From assembly GCA_030407005.1 (NCBI GenBank), contig JAUDYN010000007.1, positions 3,410,001-3,474,000 of the forward strand: a stretch of DNA of 64,000 nucleotides. Reading direction: 5' to 3'. Within the stretch, counting starts at the first letter, position 1, and the number at the start of each line of letters is the position of its first letter. The DNA is from Desarmillaria ectypa (Eukaryota; Basidiomycota; Agaricomycetes; Agaricales; Physalacriaceae). This document shows, one piece after another, positions 9,552-22,654 of this stretch. Below the pieces are notes generated by a model. That model was given only the letters and a program-made list of their open reading frames with translations, was not told the origin of the DNA and searched no databases. The position numbers were made by a program, and so were the translations under genes.

Positions 9552-11819
9552 AATGAGGCTAAATTCAGTTGTAAACCATACCATTTGAACACGCTCTTGG
9601 TGACATTTTTGTAACACAGCATAATGAGGGAGTATTCACAGTAGTAGAATTAATCGTTTTATATGCCTACTACGCATAAGGTGAATAGTTTGCTCCAGAT
9701 AGTTGGTCGCCGAGAGATGATAAATAAAGCAGTAATTTTGTGAATCATGACCTGCCCAGGATGCCGTCATCGGGGACGCGTTGTTGACGCATATTGAAAA
9801 CAGTGGTTGTCGACCTTAAGCCTACTTCCATCCTTGACTTCTTACCATCATGTTTCTTGCCGATTTATTTTCTGCATCCATATCGCAATGGATATGCGGC
9901 TTTGGCAATACTTCTCTGGATCCTATCGTAGCTAAGCAGTACCCATGCTACTGGTTACGGTCGAATTGGCCTTGGCGGTCTGAAAGCGAGGTGAGTGCAG
10001 CACTGTCCTGATAATTGCATTTCTGAACGTGCTCCAGCAATAGTATAACGCGTTTACTTCGTTCATTTTATACGCCAGGTTCACCTGAGGACGTTGGAGC
10101 GGTATGCCCACATACACATCACGAAATCTAATTCACTTATTTGGGGGATAGCGTTTACTTTGGATGTCTTTATGGGTGGTAAATCAACGCATATGTGCAA
10201 CACTTATGGACTACAGAAAGCACGTTTTCCTTGCTTTGTCCACAGATGGTCGTCATCTTTCGAGTATTTCGAAGAGGGCAGTGGTGACGAAAGGACGTGT
10301 AGGTGGGTCGTGGGAACTGCTTCTTTCTGCGGCAACACGCTGAGTTTTTCCATGTACCGGCTAGCGCGTTTCCAGCTCGTGGAGTGGCAGGACCTAGTGG
10401 TATATATTTGGCCTGGTGCCAAGAACGAGTTATCGTTATCGGATCTGGGGAGGGCGGCTGCTGCTGCATATATGCGGTTGTCAGAGTTCCAGCCGACGGT
10501 CGGAGGTGAGTGAGGCATAACATCCGCTCTATAGTATTCTTATTCTACGCCCTAGGGAGCAGGCGACGGGTAAGTCACATTGATATCCCGAATAAATGTC
10601 TGTTATCGCCATCTAAACCACGCCGTGCCTCACTGATTTTCTTGCAGCATCCGTTTAGGCGTATACGTATAGCAATGAATATAAATGCGACTATTATCTT
10701 GTCTTATGTCGTGAAGAGCTGCATAGATGTTTCAATACCATGAATCTCTTTCTTCGAGGTGATCCAGCAGGTCCTCATTCTTTGGTGGAGTTATAACAGT
10801 AAGTGTGCTTCAGCTAATGGTCGACAAAGTTTATAGGACAATCTCATCGTCCGAATATTTAACGGCCCATCGATGTGCAATATGTATTTCGCTAGGAACA
10901 CAGAAGACAGCCTTCGCGTGATCAACAGTGGCTTCGTTTGATCAACAATGGGACCTGTTTCATATCGTTTTCGAAACCGCCGCTCTCGTCACATTTGTAA
11001 CGACGGACGTCGATCTTGCTAAGTCAGCGATGTCATTTCGTTTGTGCTTGAGGACGGCTTCCTTTGCGTTACTGATCAAGTCCGGGAGATTTCTCTCACT
11101 TCCAGGAATTGAAACTGACTACATTTACAGGAAAAGATTTGTCTAACTATTCATGAAACGAAGTCTGGTAGGAACGCCGGACCAGGATGCAAACGTTAGC
11201 CGGACCCAACAGTCTCGGCCCGTTACGCGTGTTAACGTTTGAGTGCTCTGCGGCGAATGTTCCCTGTCAATTGCTGAACCTGGGCCAGAAAAGGTCAATG
11301 TTTGGTACTATGGGTCCAAAACAGTATTGGGGAGAGCGTCTCTAATCTCCACCTCTGTTATCCCAATGGAATGAGAGGCCGAATCCCTGTCTGGACGTTG
11401 TTCAATCAATCGATAAGAAAACGAAGCTCCTTTGGGCGGACTTCGCTTGATCAGCGTTTTACGACCCTCGGAGTAGTTGCGGGTGTAATGAGACTCGGCG
11501 CGCTTGCGCAGTTTGTTTCTTCTTTATTAGCACCAACGTCATGCCTGTGAGTCGTACCAGTCTTCTATTCGCCTCTTCTACTGACTAATGCGTCGTCGGT
11601 TTAGACCGCCAACATTCAGCGGATCACTCAGGGTGGCGCAACGACGTCGTATCATGCTGTATACATTTCCATGGGTGAGTCATCACTATTCTTAATGAAA
11701 GGAAACCCACAACTGATTTTGATGGCTTGCTCCATAGATAGCCCTGGATTCTTTTGACCGTACAAATAGGCACTCGTCGCCGCTGACCAGTAAAACTTCC
11801 CCTGCTTCTTCCTTCTCCT
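9552..11819. other. Long non-genic stretch upstream of the OPT gene
   Basis: No homology was recognised. An open frame at 10094-10513 (139 codons, +) overlaps two open frames on the other strand and has no family signature, so I treat it as chance. Nothing else over 100 codons is present. Confidence 0.4.
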
Positions 11820-14800
11820 ATGGACTCAGACACGGAGCACAAGCACCTGGATGACAAGGACGCCATTGGGGGTAACTTTGTGGATGATAAAACTGTGTTT
11901 GCAGATCCTGTGCGTCGTTTACACCTTTTATATGTCTTGCACTGATGTTGGGCGCTCATTTCAGGATGTTGCCGGTCTGGATATTCAAGCTGTGCCGGCT
12001 GACATTGAAGAAGCCGCGTCGGTCGCAGAAGCCATGTCTCCCGAGGAACTTCAAGAATGTCTCTTGCACATTATTGATACAGTATGTCTTCACTTCCCCT
12101 TGCGTAAGGCGCTCCTTCTAATACAAATCGTACAGCATGACAAGGACCCGGTAAAACTTTGACGAGTCTCTTTAATCTTTGTTCATGGTGCCTCAGAACT
12201 TCCCTGCTAGAGCCCTGACGCTTATCCGGTCCGTTCTTTGTTCAGACCGTTCTTATACCGGATCGTAATTCTCTCCAAATTCTAGGCAGTACCTCTATGA
12301 CGACGCGATCAAGGCCGATGCAGTGGCGTATAGACAGCTCTATGAGGACGTCAAGATTGAAGCCGCGATGATAACTATCGTAAGCAACTATTCGGCAACA
12401 TTTTATTTATTCTTCTTCATTGGCTCCTGCCTTATAGAATTCCCCCTACGCCGAGGTCCGTGCAGTTGTTGACAATCACGATGATCCCATGCTCCCCTCG
12501 TTGACGTTCCGTGCTGGGCTTATCGGCTTGGTTTACGTTGTCATCGGGGCGTTTATAAACCAGTTCTTCTCGATCAGGCAGCCTGGTATAAGCATCGAGG
12601 CTAATGTGGCTCAGCTTTTGTTGGTATACTTCCCCGAAGCATTTGCTTGCTTATTCTGACTCGTTCGTCTGCTAGAGCATATCCCGTTGGGAAGGCCCTT
12701 GAGCGCATTCTTCCGACGAGCAAGTTTCGGACGTTCGGATATGAGTGGTCGATGAACCCGTGAGCAGGAAGATGTACTAAGGCTTGGAGTGTTGATATCG
12801 TATATTTCCAGGGGCAAGTTCAACATGAAGGAGCACATGGTGATCACCATCATGGCGAATGTGGGATTCAACCTCCCGTGAGTATCCCGCAAACTACACG
12901 ATGTTAATGCTAATTGCGCGTCGATTAGGTATACTACCAGCATCATCTGGGTTCAATCCATTGAGAGATTCTTTAATCTTGTTCGTCTTTTTGCACTACT
13001 TCGAGAGATAAAGGTATAATGTTTTGTCATAGCCATGGGCCAAGGGCTTCGGATACCAAATTCTCAGTGAGTCATGGGTCGAAAAACCCATCACGAGCAT
13101 GTGTTTTGATGTGTTTAGTTTCGCTGTCGACTAACTTCATTGGTGAGAAATCTGTCTTCTCGTTGAGGTGATTATTGACTATGGCAGGATATGGTTTGGC
13201 TGGAATAACACGTCGTTTCCTTGTCTACCCCTCGTATGCGATATGGCCTAGTAATCTGGCTACCATTGCGTTGAATGTACGTTCTACTTCTTTCGCTTCG
13301 AATCATGTCTGGACCGTTAGCGCTATAGCGAGCATTCCATTCGGAGAGAAACGTAGTGGCAAATGGATGGCGTATTTCACGGGTAAGGGCACTACTATTT
13401 GAATTAATTCTTGTTTATACTTAAGGATCTCTCCGAAGATGAAGTTCTTCCTATACGCGTTCTGCGGCATGTTCGTGTACTTTTGTAAGTCGTACTACCA
13501 GTCTTTGCGCTCATCCTCATGTCGGTCTTCCGTTTTTAGGGTTTCCAAAGTACGCTCGCCCTCTGTCACGCCTGTTTCAAAAATGTAACATGTTTGCACT
13601 AGCTTCATATTTCAAGCGTTGTCCTACTTTAACTGGATTACCTGGTTTGCACCAAATAATACCCTCCTTGCTGCTGTTACTGGTGAGTCCCTATTGCTGA
13701 TAATTCTAGGGTTTTGGTCTGACGATGATGTAGGTGGAATCACTGGTCTTGGTCTGAACCCTATCTCCACTTTCGACTACAACGTCCTCACCGTCGGCGG
13801 GGATCCTCTAATAAACCCCTTCTTTACTATGGCCAACTACGTTGCGGGAGCCCTGATCACTATGCCTGTTGTATGTTGGCCCTCTCTTCATGTGTCACCA
13901 TACCTTGACTTGTGCAGATTATAGCTCTTTGGATCAATAATGTGTGGTACACCGGATGTAGGTACCATGCGTGTAAATCATGCATTTCAGTGCTGATAGC
14001 CAGGCAGATCTACCAATAAACTCCAATGGCGTGTTCGATAACACGGGAGCGAGATATAATGTCTCGATGGCTGTGAATGCCGAGGCGCTATTTGATGCAG
14101 AGGCATATAGGGCATATTCCCCAGCCTACCTCTCCGCGTCGTTGATTCTGGTTTATGGATTCTTCTGTGCGTTCCGTACTGGAGTTTCGAATGATGTACT
14201 CATCTCTGGTCTTCCAGTTGCTACATATGCTGCAACGATCTCACATACGGCTTTGTACCACCGACGGGAGATTGCCTTGGGATTCAAGAGTTTGATGAAG
14301 AGGAAACCGATTGGAGATAATAAGTTCGATGTGCATAGCAGACTTATGGGCGTTTATCAAGAGGTCCCAGAGTGGCAGTACGTACTGTAAGCTTCATTTC
14401 TTGTATTTACGCGACAAAGGACACTGATAACGACATGGAACAGTGTCCTAGTTTTCTCTATTGCTCTTGGGGCTGTGGGAGTCGGTGCTTATCCGACATC
14501 GACCACACCCGCAGTGGTGTTGTACGGCATCCTCCTTGCTGTAAGCTCTCCCCGATCCAAAAATTCTTTGCTCATATTTCCCTAGCTCGTTTTTTGCGTA
14601 CCCGTCGGTATCATCCGCTCAATCACCAACGCCGAGATTACTCTAAACGTCCTCGCCGAGTTTTTCGGCGGACTGTGGTTCCCAGGGAATGCCAACGCGT
14701 TGAACTTCTTCAAGTCTTACGGCTTTGTCACCACTTCCCAAACGCTAAACTTTGCACAGGATCTGAAGCTGGGTCATTACACGCATGTTCCTCCACGGGT

Positions 14801-15709
14801 AACGTTCTGGGTGCAGCTTGTTGCGACGTTCGTATCAACGTTCGTCTGCGTGGGCGTTCTCAACTTTCAGTTGACACAAATCCCGAATGTTTGCGCTCCG
14901 GAGCAGCAGGATAGGTTCACCTGCCCCGACGAGAATACGTTCTTCACTGCTTCGGTTTTGTGGGGTACATTAGGCCCTTCGAAGATGTTTGGTCGTGGGG
15001 CGATATACAGCCCTTTGCTTTGGTGTTTCTTGATTGGGCTCGCGTTACCAGTCATATGCTTTTGCTTCAGAGATAAGGTGAAGATTTTGAAGTACTTCCA
15101 CCTGCCAGTGTTTTTGCTCGGTTCTCTCATATGGTACGTGGGATTTGTGGGACTGATACGGAATCTGATTCGGACGACTCTAATTCAGGGCCCCGTATAA
15201 TTTGACTAATGTCTGGCCTGCAATTCCCATTGCATATGTGTTCAATGTGTTCATCAAGAAAAGGTATCTCGGCTGGTGGTCCAAATACAACTAGTAAGTA
15301 CTCCGATGGGCATGACCCGTCGACTTGCTACTAACTTCCATCTCTTCATGTAGCGTGCTAGCTTCGGCATTTACTTGGTACGCTCGGTCGCTATTCTGAA
15401 TGTCAGTATAAGTTCACACATAAAACGCAGTGCCATTGCGATTTCGGCCATCTTACAGTTCTTTGCGGTGCAATGGTATGGCGGTAACATATCCTGGGTA
15501 GGTCCCCGTATTTTCCTTATGGCGGACCCTTGCACTGATGATAATAACAGCCGGGAAACAATAAGCCATATGGGGGCTGTGATGGAAATGCATGTTCACA
15601 TCTCATTCTCGGGGACGGAGAGCATTTTGGTCCAGTGAGTGTTGATTTAGGATTTTGTGAATTCGCGCTGACTGGTTCTGTCCTGTAGGGTGTGGGAGAA
15701 TATGAATAG
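11820..15709 (+). CDS. Oligopeptide transporter, OPT family
   Basis: A complete, heavily split gene of about 20 exons, the first at 11820-11909 and the last short one encoding GVGEYE before TAG at 15707-15709. Splice joins were checked one by one and give the OPT (PF03169) order: acidic cytosolic N-terminus, NFPARALTLIRS, ITI..NSPYAEVRAVVDNHDDP, the first membrane block LTFRAGLIGLVYVVIGA, EWSMNPGKFNMKEH, NLPYTTSIIWVQ, GITRRFLVYPSYAIWPSNL, KSLSYFNWITWFAPNN, GGITGLGLNPISTFDYNVLT, EIALGFKSLMKRKP, DVHSRLMGVYQEVPEWQY, NAEITLNVLAEFFGG, FFKSYGFVTTSQTLNFAQD, LKLGHYTHVPPR, and the terminal WYGGNISWPGNNKPYG. OPT proteins are plasma-membrane H+ symporters for small peptides or glutathione-like compounds; the exact substrate is unknown. 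Several donors are weak (GTTGGT, GTTCGT, GTTCTA) but keep the frame. One donor inside the GKWMA codons is needed to avoid a frameshift. No defect was found. Confidence 0.9.
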
Positions 15710-16739
15710 TATCCGGTGGCTACAATCGATTTATTTTATGGTACAAGTATTATTAAACCTAGATACGAATTGAAATGGGAGCAGAAGTTGACTAAACGCG
15801 AGTCTGATGGCAAAGCAAGCTAAGGACATTGTAGTCGAGACTCAAGACTGGAAGCGTATTCCACAGGCCTTATCACGCCCGATGACCGCTTCTTGGTTCC
15901 ATCTATCCAAGGATCTGGGGTTAATATAAGCGTTCATTCGGCCATAAGAAACACTGGTGCGAGTCCTACCCAGCTCCGAGGTCTCTTACGATAACTATAG
16001 TGGTCCCGTACTTGCCAGTCGATCTCTGCTCCCGTCTTCATCGCTGTACGCCAAGTCAGGCAGTCGTGATTTGAAAACCCGCTATCTAGATTTCCAAAGC
16101 CTCCCGTTGCGAAAGGGTTGGTGACTTAATGTGGCGATTAACTGTCGACATCTCGAGCATTGAACACCAAGATGAAAAACTTCCGGTCAAGAACAGGAGT
16201 CGGCAACTACTACGTGACACAACCTGCTACGATAAGGCTTTCTTATACTGGTTTTCTAAGCCAAAATAATCCAGTTACATTGATTTGGTAAAACTCTTCA
16301 GATAAACAAACATGCTTCCTTCTAGTCGACAAGAATGCTAGTATGTCAATCTTGCGCTTGTGTCAAATCCACAGGGACGTCATAGATAACCTCCAAGGGC
16401 TTTTCAGCCTAGTCGCGTTTGCCTGTGCATATCTCCCAAGCGTCAAAGGATAACGAGTGCTTAGATCAACCATCCCCCGAAATTACTTCAAAAGTGGGTA
16501 TTCAAGAGATGTAAAACGTCCTTACAAACTAATACCCTTCTACAACCAAAACCTCTTCGTCGAATGATAATACGAAGTCGGGTTAACAGCTGCCGAAGAA
16601 CGACGTAGTACCTAGTAAAGAGCGGCGGCGCGCCACATTAGCTAAGCCTAGTCGAACGTCCTGGGGCGACGGTCAATTCTTCTTGAAGCAATTGACCGTC
16701 ACTCCAGTATTCCGCTCTCACACTATACGCTGCGCTCCA
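15710..16739. other. Intergenic, no gene seen
   Basis: No convincing frame on either strand. It lies between the 3' ends of the OPT gene and the GH47 relic. Confidence 0.4.
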
Positions 16740-18273
16740 TATCTGCAACAACAGTCGCCGGGGGACCGCTCTCACTCTTGAAGGGCTTCTTGGGTACAAG
16801 CGCACCACTTCCATGCCGTGCTAGCGGTACGGAGACTTTCAGAGGATGAGCCTCAGTGTTGAAGATATCTTTTAGAACGAAACGTTAGGACACATAGCTG
16901 GGTGGTAGGATTGTCGCCTTACAATCATCGATGTTGATATTCTCCTGGTCGTCAAAAGTCAGGTACCTGTGACAACGATCAGTCCTTATTCAAGGGTTCA
17001 AAAAACTCAAGAATCCTACAAACGCTTCTGCGAACCGTAAACCCTCCATATCATCAACCTTGGTGGAGGTAACATTGTTCACATCGTAGATATCATCGAA
17101 CGCGACAGCCCCTGGGAGGGACTCTTTGAAGCTGATCACTGCGCTCGTCGCTCGATCAAGGTACTTGGTATCACCTATGATGCGCTACGCGTAAAGGTTC
17201 GACTCGAGGACCTCTGGTCGAAGGATATAGTACGATGATGTGATTTAGTACCTATGCTCCTGGTAGAATGCAGGCAGATCCCCCGAGGGCGTAATAGTAC
17301 CCGTATAGTTCTCTACCAAGGTTGCTATGTGCATGAAGGCCTTCTCTGCGAATTCTTGAGAAGTATCATTGTCGGTACGCTTGCTAAGAGTAGCCCATTC
17401 CACAACCAGCCGAAAGGATAATCAATATCGTCGAAGTAGTGTATTCGGATAGTCTACCGTTCCAGCTTCTACAATGTTTGACTGTAGGATGACTGATCAG
17501 GCGAGAACGAAAGAGGACCACTAGTTATTCACCGTAGCAATATCCGTTTTTTTTACTCGAAAAGTCTACCCATCCGAACCGGAGTCATTATCCTGAAAGC
17601 GTATGAGTGCAAGAATCTGCACACAGGAGAAGCGAACTTACTCCGACCCATGCAAAAGCTAGTTTATCAGCAATCTCTTGTTCCTTGTGGAGAAGAATAT
17701 CGTCTTTATTGCCTCTGAGTTCGTATACACTAAGCAATCCGCCAAGGTATCGAATCGTTGTCTCGAATATGCTGCACGGCTCTATAAGATGACGCTAATG
17801 TGCAAGCGTTGGGCGGAGATGAAGCGGACCTAACGTGCCTTTGACTAGCTGAAATCGACCGTGCCAATATATTCTATGACCTCGTTGAGGAGATCCTCCG
17901 GCGTTATAAGAACGAGACAGTGTGCTACGCCAACGAAAAATGTTAGCCGAATGACGCGTAAGGTTGCGGCGGCGCCTCATCATGGTCCCCAAAGTGTCAA
18001 ACATAGACGAACCCCAGCCATTTCTCCCATCTTAGAACAATTTGCTCTCTGGCGTCAAATCATCATGGTCCCACATACATTGCCTGATTAAAGGCTCAGA
18101 AACAAGGTAAGGCTCGGGATGAGGAACACGTACTTCTACGCATAACTCTTGACAAAGATATCTTTCAACATTTTCCTGGACGCTGCAGTGGCATCGGGTA
18201 CTGTCAAGCCCAGTACTGGCACATTTAAAACAGTTAATAGAAGACACAAGACAGCAACTATGCGCCGGTACAT
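16740..18273 (-). pseudogene. Class I alpha-1,2-mannosidase (GH47) pseudogene
   Basis: On the minus strand a signal peptide (MYRRIVAVLCLLLTVLNVPV) starts at 18273 and is followed by RKMLKDIFVKSYA. After a plausible intron comes WDHDDLTPESKLF-stop-DGRNGWGSSM: the GH47 motif interrupted by an in-frame TAA exactly where a Ser codon is expected. Farther on are [26 protein letters not shown] in a shifted frame with one extra base, EWATLSKRTDNDTSQEFAEK, AVAFDDIYDVNNVTSTK, KYLYLTFDDQENINIDD and the family-typical FNTEAHPL at about 16841-16862. GH47 enzymes trim mannose from N-glycans in the secretory pathway. One nonsense codon, at least two frameshifts and a TAG in a conserved exon show it is dead, although exon order is complete. 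Confidence 0.75.
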
Positions 18274-19532
18274 AGCTGACGGTTGATAAGTAAGAAAGGA
18301 AACCCGTAATGTAACGTTATATAGTAGGCCCTGTCAACATATGTCAAATTCGGAAAGTTGCTGATGGTGATGAAACAGCAACTTTTGGAGCACTCGTAGC
18401 CTAGTGTCAAGAAGTCCCTGATCCCGATTTTAGTGGAGATAGATGCCAAGAGCTGGTCGAGGTCCTATGATGGGCTTCATGGTATACGCCACAAATCAGA
18501 CCAATACGGGTGAGCTTCACTGCAAAGGCAGTTGTGTTGACATGTCGCTCTCCTGAAGTCTGCCACCAGCCACACTACTATGACAACCGTTGGGCTTACC
18601 TCGATATCTAGGAATTCCCTCATCGATGCCCTACTTCTAACTGCAACCGAAATATCCAGGATTCAGCATTATATCCGTGTAGAGCCAGCAAAGGACTCGC
18701 AAACGGATTCTACCCACCATGACGTGCATCGGCAAGCCCCTTTTTGGCGACGGCAAGTTGCCATATTACGAACTCGTCTGATCAAGACCGTGAGCAAGGT
18801 CTAGTCCAGTTTTGGGATGGGAGCAGCATATATGTAATAGTTTTCGGATAATCCTGGGTCGTGGCGCATTAGAATCTTGTACGAGACGTAATGAACACAA
18901 GGATAACTACCTTCAATGTAAGTGCGGCGACTTATACTCCAACGAAGGATGGCTCGAGCTCAAAATCTTGGTGGTAGACAGGGTACCCTTGTCGCGCAAG
19001 ACATCCTTCTTCATGTCTTTTCGTTTCACTTGAAATTTGAAACGTTGATGAACAAAGTCAACAATACATAGCAGGAGCCTGAAGGCATTTGGGGAAAGCG
19101 AAAAGCAGTTTTTAGCTATCCCATCACAAGTATCCCTGACTCGGAATGGCTAGGAAAAAAAAATTCACCTGCGATACACAGGCACATACGGCTATTCTAC
19201 TACCAGGATGCGCATCGGTATCAGTATTGGGTTGTCGTATTTCATCTGCGCTAGGAACTATCGCTTCTTGGTCATCTAAGAAGTCGTGTCCACAACTTGA
19301 AAACGAATCTTCTTCTGTTTGGAGTTATCCACAGGCAGGAAGATAGGTACCGACGCGAGACTTGTAAGAAGTTGAGAAGGAAGGCTAGCGACTTTAGGTC
19401 TCAACTCGAACAAACAATGCGACACGTCATCACCACGCGGTCAGGTGATCGTGTGACGCGTTGATTTAATTCCCACTTTCTTAGCGTAATTGGCAAGACA
19501 TTTGCACATACTGAAGACCGCAAGTAAGCTTC
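18274..19532. other. Intergenic, no gene seen
   Basis: Only short frames without recognisable content. Confidence 0.4.
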
Positions 19533-20108
19533 ATGAACATTACTTTAACTAACCGAGCACTTCATTTAGTAGGTTACATGCAGCTGCCTGACGCACCAGA
19601 TACCCGGTCACTATTTGCTTTTCCAAAGCTTGTAGAATGCCATTTAGCACAGACGAGGGGGAAGCCTTCATTTACTTTCCCTATAAGTCACATGTATCTA
19701 CGCTTCCTTCGCATAGAGACCACAAAGATACTCACCACTCTGAGTTTTCCTGCACTCGAATTCTTTGTCTTTCCTCCCTCAGTCTTGAAAAGCCTGACAA
19801 TTCGAGATGGTCCATCTATGGAGGTCGACTTATCGCCTACATCCACAATTCAGTCTATATCTTTAAACCATCTCTCTTTCGTGCTGCATGAGGGAACCAC
19901 TGCCGCGATATGCGGCATGTTGACAGCCACGGAATCTTCGGACACATTGTCGCCTTGTTTCGACCCCAATGTTATACTTGCAGTGGAATGTATTCATGTA
20001 TTCAGATATAGAAAGTTAAATTCAAGATACCAAAATTTTCCGAGTGCCTATTCTTTCTCACAGAACTCCTCTACGGTCTTCTTCATTTCCTTCCCGGCCA
20101 CATTATAA
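19533..20108 (+). CDS. LRR-like fragment, possibly from an F-box gene
   Basis: The 191-codon open frame has leucine/phenylalanine-spaced text (FAFPKLVECHLAQ, LRFLRIETTKILTTLSFPAL, FFVFPPSVLKSLTIRDGP) resembling the LRR body of agaricomycete F-box proteins. No F-box, domain signature or intron structure was found. The C-terminal third is low in hydrophobic periodicity and may be read-through. A remnant is more likely than a working gene. Confidence 0.3.
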   Translation: MNITLTNRALHLVGYMQLPDAPDTRSLFAFPKLVECHLAQTRGKPSFTFPISHMYLRFLRIETTKILTTLSFPALEFFVFPPSVLKSLTIRDGPSMEVDLSPTSTIQSISLNHLSFVLHEGTTAAICGMLTATESSDTLSPCFDPNVILAVECIHVFRYRKLNSRYQNFPSAYSFSQNSSTVFFISFPATL

Positions 20109-20277
20109 TAGTGTTCGATGCATGCCTTGTATGTTACCTACTTATGGTCGTACTTAGTTCGATATCGTCAATCGGTGGCAAGGAGTCCCGGAGCGCAGTG
20201 ACTTCGCTGCAACGCACAGCAGTGTTGGCGATAGCAAGAGTGACTAGTACAGTGAGAGAGATGGTTTGAAAGAACAT
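20100..20277 (-). pseudogene. HsbA-like protein, 5' fragment
   Basis: Starting at 20277 the minus strand reads MFFQTISLTVLVTLAIANT, then RCSEVTALRDSLPPIDDI, which aligns to the signal peptide and ARSEVTALESAFDNM start of the intact gene at 21887-22580. The alignment breaks after about 35 residues and the later exons are absent. Confidence 0.6.
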
Positions 20278-21886
20278 GATGAGCCTTGGTTATATTCAAT
20301 ACAACGGTGCAGATGCTGCCACTGGCACTGAGGTGAGATCAGCTTTTCAAGATATTTATCACTGCACATAGAACGAAGTCCCCGAAGGAGAAGCTTTCCA
20401 CAAAGGTCATGAACCAGAAGTCCATGTAGCTGTAGTGCTTCGAGTTTCCAGAAGTGATGGTAAACAACCAATAAGATGGAAAGGTATCAAGTATCTAAAA
20501 GCGATCCGCCACCACGCGCTTAATTTAACGAAGGACGGATTAAGCTCGGGAATACTTACCCATAGTTAAAAAAGCACGTGGGGCATATGGGAGAGAAGAG
20601 TGATGAATCAATGACATCAATCACCGTAGGAATGGTAATCTCCATTCTCAGGAATTACCGAGGATGTGAAATCGGTATCCCTTCAAAGATTACCATCTCT
20701 GAACGAACAGTTTCCAAAACAATCTTTTACACACATGATATTTGTATGCCCGTTGTGAAAGAATGAGTCCCAAACCTCTACCTTCTAGTGTGAAAGCCGA
20801 GGAGGCAAAACAAACGGCAGCGATATGAGCAGTTTCGAACACACTGTTTCTGGTAGGGATACCTTCCAAGTTATGCACAAGTACAAATTGTACGAAGTCA
20901 TCTAACACGACCCGATGTTAGCATGCAACGTGATCTAATGGCAAAAGGCAGCCCGGCGACGGCCGTCATTAATAAAAATGTTCCCATGAGTCAAGTAATA
21001 CGGAGATGACGGTACCTCCACACCGGACAAGTGCTTAATGTGTGAAGGTGAGAAATTTACAACCGTCAAAATCTCAGTTATCCATCAAGGTAACTAGAGA
21101 GAAGACAAATTAAAACTACATGATATTTCCTGTAGGATGAAATAGGTGATATTTTACATACCTTACCTGCAATTGTATAGTGCTCTGTCTTGTGGACTGG
21201 GTTACGCTACTCCCTACGACATAATCCAAAATATATCTGGTAAGCTGTTACCGGATTTTTGGACATTAGATGAAAATTGTAAAGGGGAATACCATCCAAA
21301 CGGAAGCCGGCTCGTTACAAGATCCCCACTCAGTAATAGGATTACGAGCAGCAAGATCGTACGCGGGGCACCCAGGATAGTTGTATCCAAATGATATGTG
21401 AGAAAGCGGAGCGTAAACAGAGCAAGAACTAAATTCCATACCACGGCATTGTTCCGCGGCACGAGAGTGCTTCTCTCTACAAGTATCCATCAGCATCTGA
21501 AGGGTACTGTCAGATAAAACGGGAAAAACGATCCGCTGAAGAATGGTCGTGTGAAGTACCTATATATCTGCGACCAGGCCCCAAAAGCGAGATGCCCTTT
21601 GACGATGAATCCATAGGCCAACAGAATAGCCGCTTCACCTTCATGTAAAAGGGACGCAGGGATTCAGACTGTAGCACAAAAAGTGCATATGTATAAAAGA
21701 GCCTGAGTAGTTCATAGCTACAGCCGCCATGATAAAATGGTTCGTTGATCTAATGTAAGTCGGACCAAAAAAGCACTATAAAATCAGGTATTTATTCAGA
21801 CAGGACAATTGAAAATCGATGATAACGGTATTTTGAGTCAGCTACATGAGAACCTTTACATTGACACTGACGCTCGAGCTCGTCTT

Positions 21887-22580
21887 CTAACAGAATGCGG
21901 TTTTGACCTTCCCCGTCTCCTCGGAAATGGAGGTGCTCAATTCCTGAGCACACGCCTTGTAAGAAGCCTATATACGGTCATCGTGAGTATCATTCGTGAA
22001 ATGACAATAAAAGAACGTACCGGGGTGGCAGCGACGAGATCACTAACGAAGACACCATTATCCTTGGCGAGGTTCTCGGTGACCAAGCATACGGCAGGAA
22101 CAACACCGACGGATTTGAAGTCATTCTTTCGGGCAATGATATCCTCGAAGGTTGCAACGAGCGCGGGCATGAAGTTTGTGAGAGTGGTGCATAACGTTTC
22201 CCCATCAGCATCCGACACGACGTGGTTCTGTATCGTGATTTGTTAGGAAAGAAGGATCCCCCCTGTAAAAGGAACGGACGTACGGGGACAAGAGGAATGG
22301 CTGCTTTGATTTGAGCGTCTAAAGTCTGGGAAGCGCTACCGATAGCCTAGTCCATACCGTTAGAAAGATATGGATATAAAAAATTTATAGGATGTCTGAC
22401 CAAAGCATGGTTGAGGTCGACGTGGGCTGCGAATGCCTTGCAGGCTGCGTCGATTGTGCCGACGGTCTGTGCCATGTTGTCAAAAGCACTTTCGAGAGCG
22501 GTGACCTCGCTGCGAGCCACGAGAGGGTTGGCGACGGCAAGGGCGACGAGGGGAAGGAGAGCGAGAATGTGAGAGAACAT
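21887..22580 (-). CDS. Secreted HsbA-like (hydrophobic surface-binding / cell-wall galactomannoprotein family) protein
   Basis: A four-exon gene on the minus strand from ATG at 22580 to TAG at 21887-21889. The product has a signal peptide (MFSHILALLPLVALAVANP), then ARSEVTALESAFDNMAQTV and IDAACKAFAAHVDLNHAL. After the introns come SQTLDAQIKAAIPLVP, SDADGETLCTTLTNFMPAL, FEDIIARKNDFKSVGVVP, LAKDNGVFVSDLVAATP and the terminal SYKACAQELSTSISEE. This is the pattern of PF12296 (HsbA), helical secreted proteins that in Aspergillus bind hydrophobic surfaces; the role here is by analogy only. All four exons splice GT-AG and keep frame. Two decayed relatives lie at 20100-20277 and 28580-29160. Confidence 0.82.
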
Positions 22581-22647
22581 ATTGAGTTTAATTTAGTACG
22601 ATTACGGTGGGTGCAGTTGCTGGAAGATTGGGCCATCTCTCAGCGCA

Positions 22648-22654
22648 TTTTATA
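22648..22654 (-). promoter_or_regulatory. TATA box of HsbA-like gene
   Basis: TATAAAA on the minus strand, about 70 nt upstream of the ATG at 22580. Confidence 0.5.

Noticed and set aside
10094..10513. A 139-codon frame with matching open frames on the opposite strand
   Set aside because: No recognisable protein text, no splice or promoter signals, and simultaneous openness on both strands suggests base composition only.
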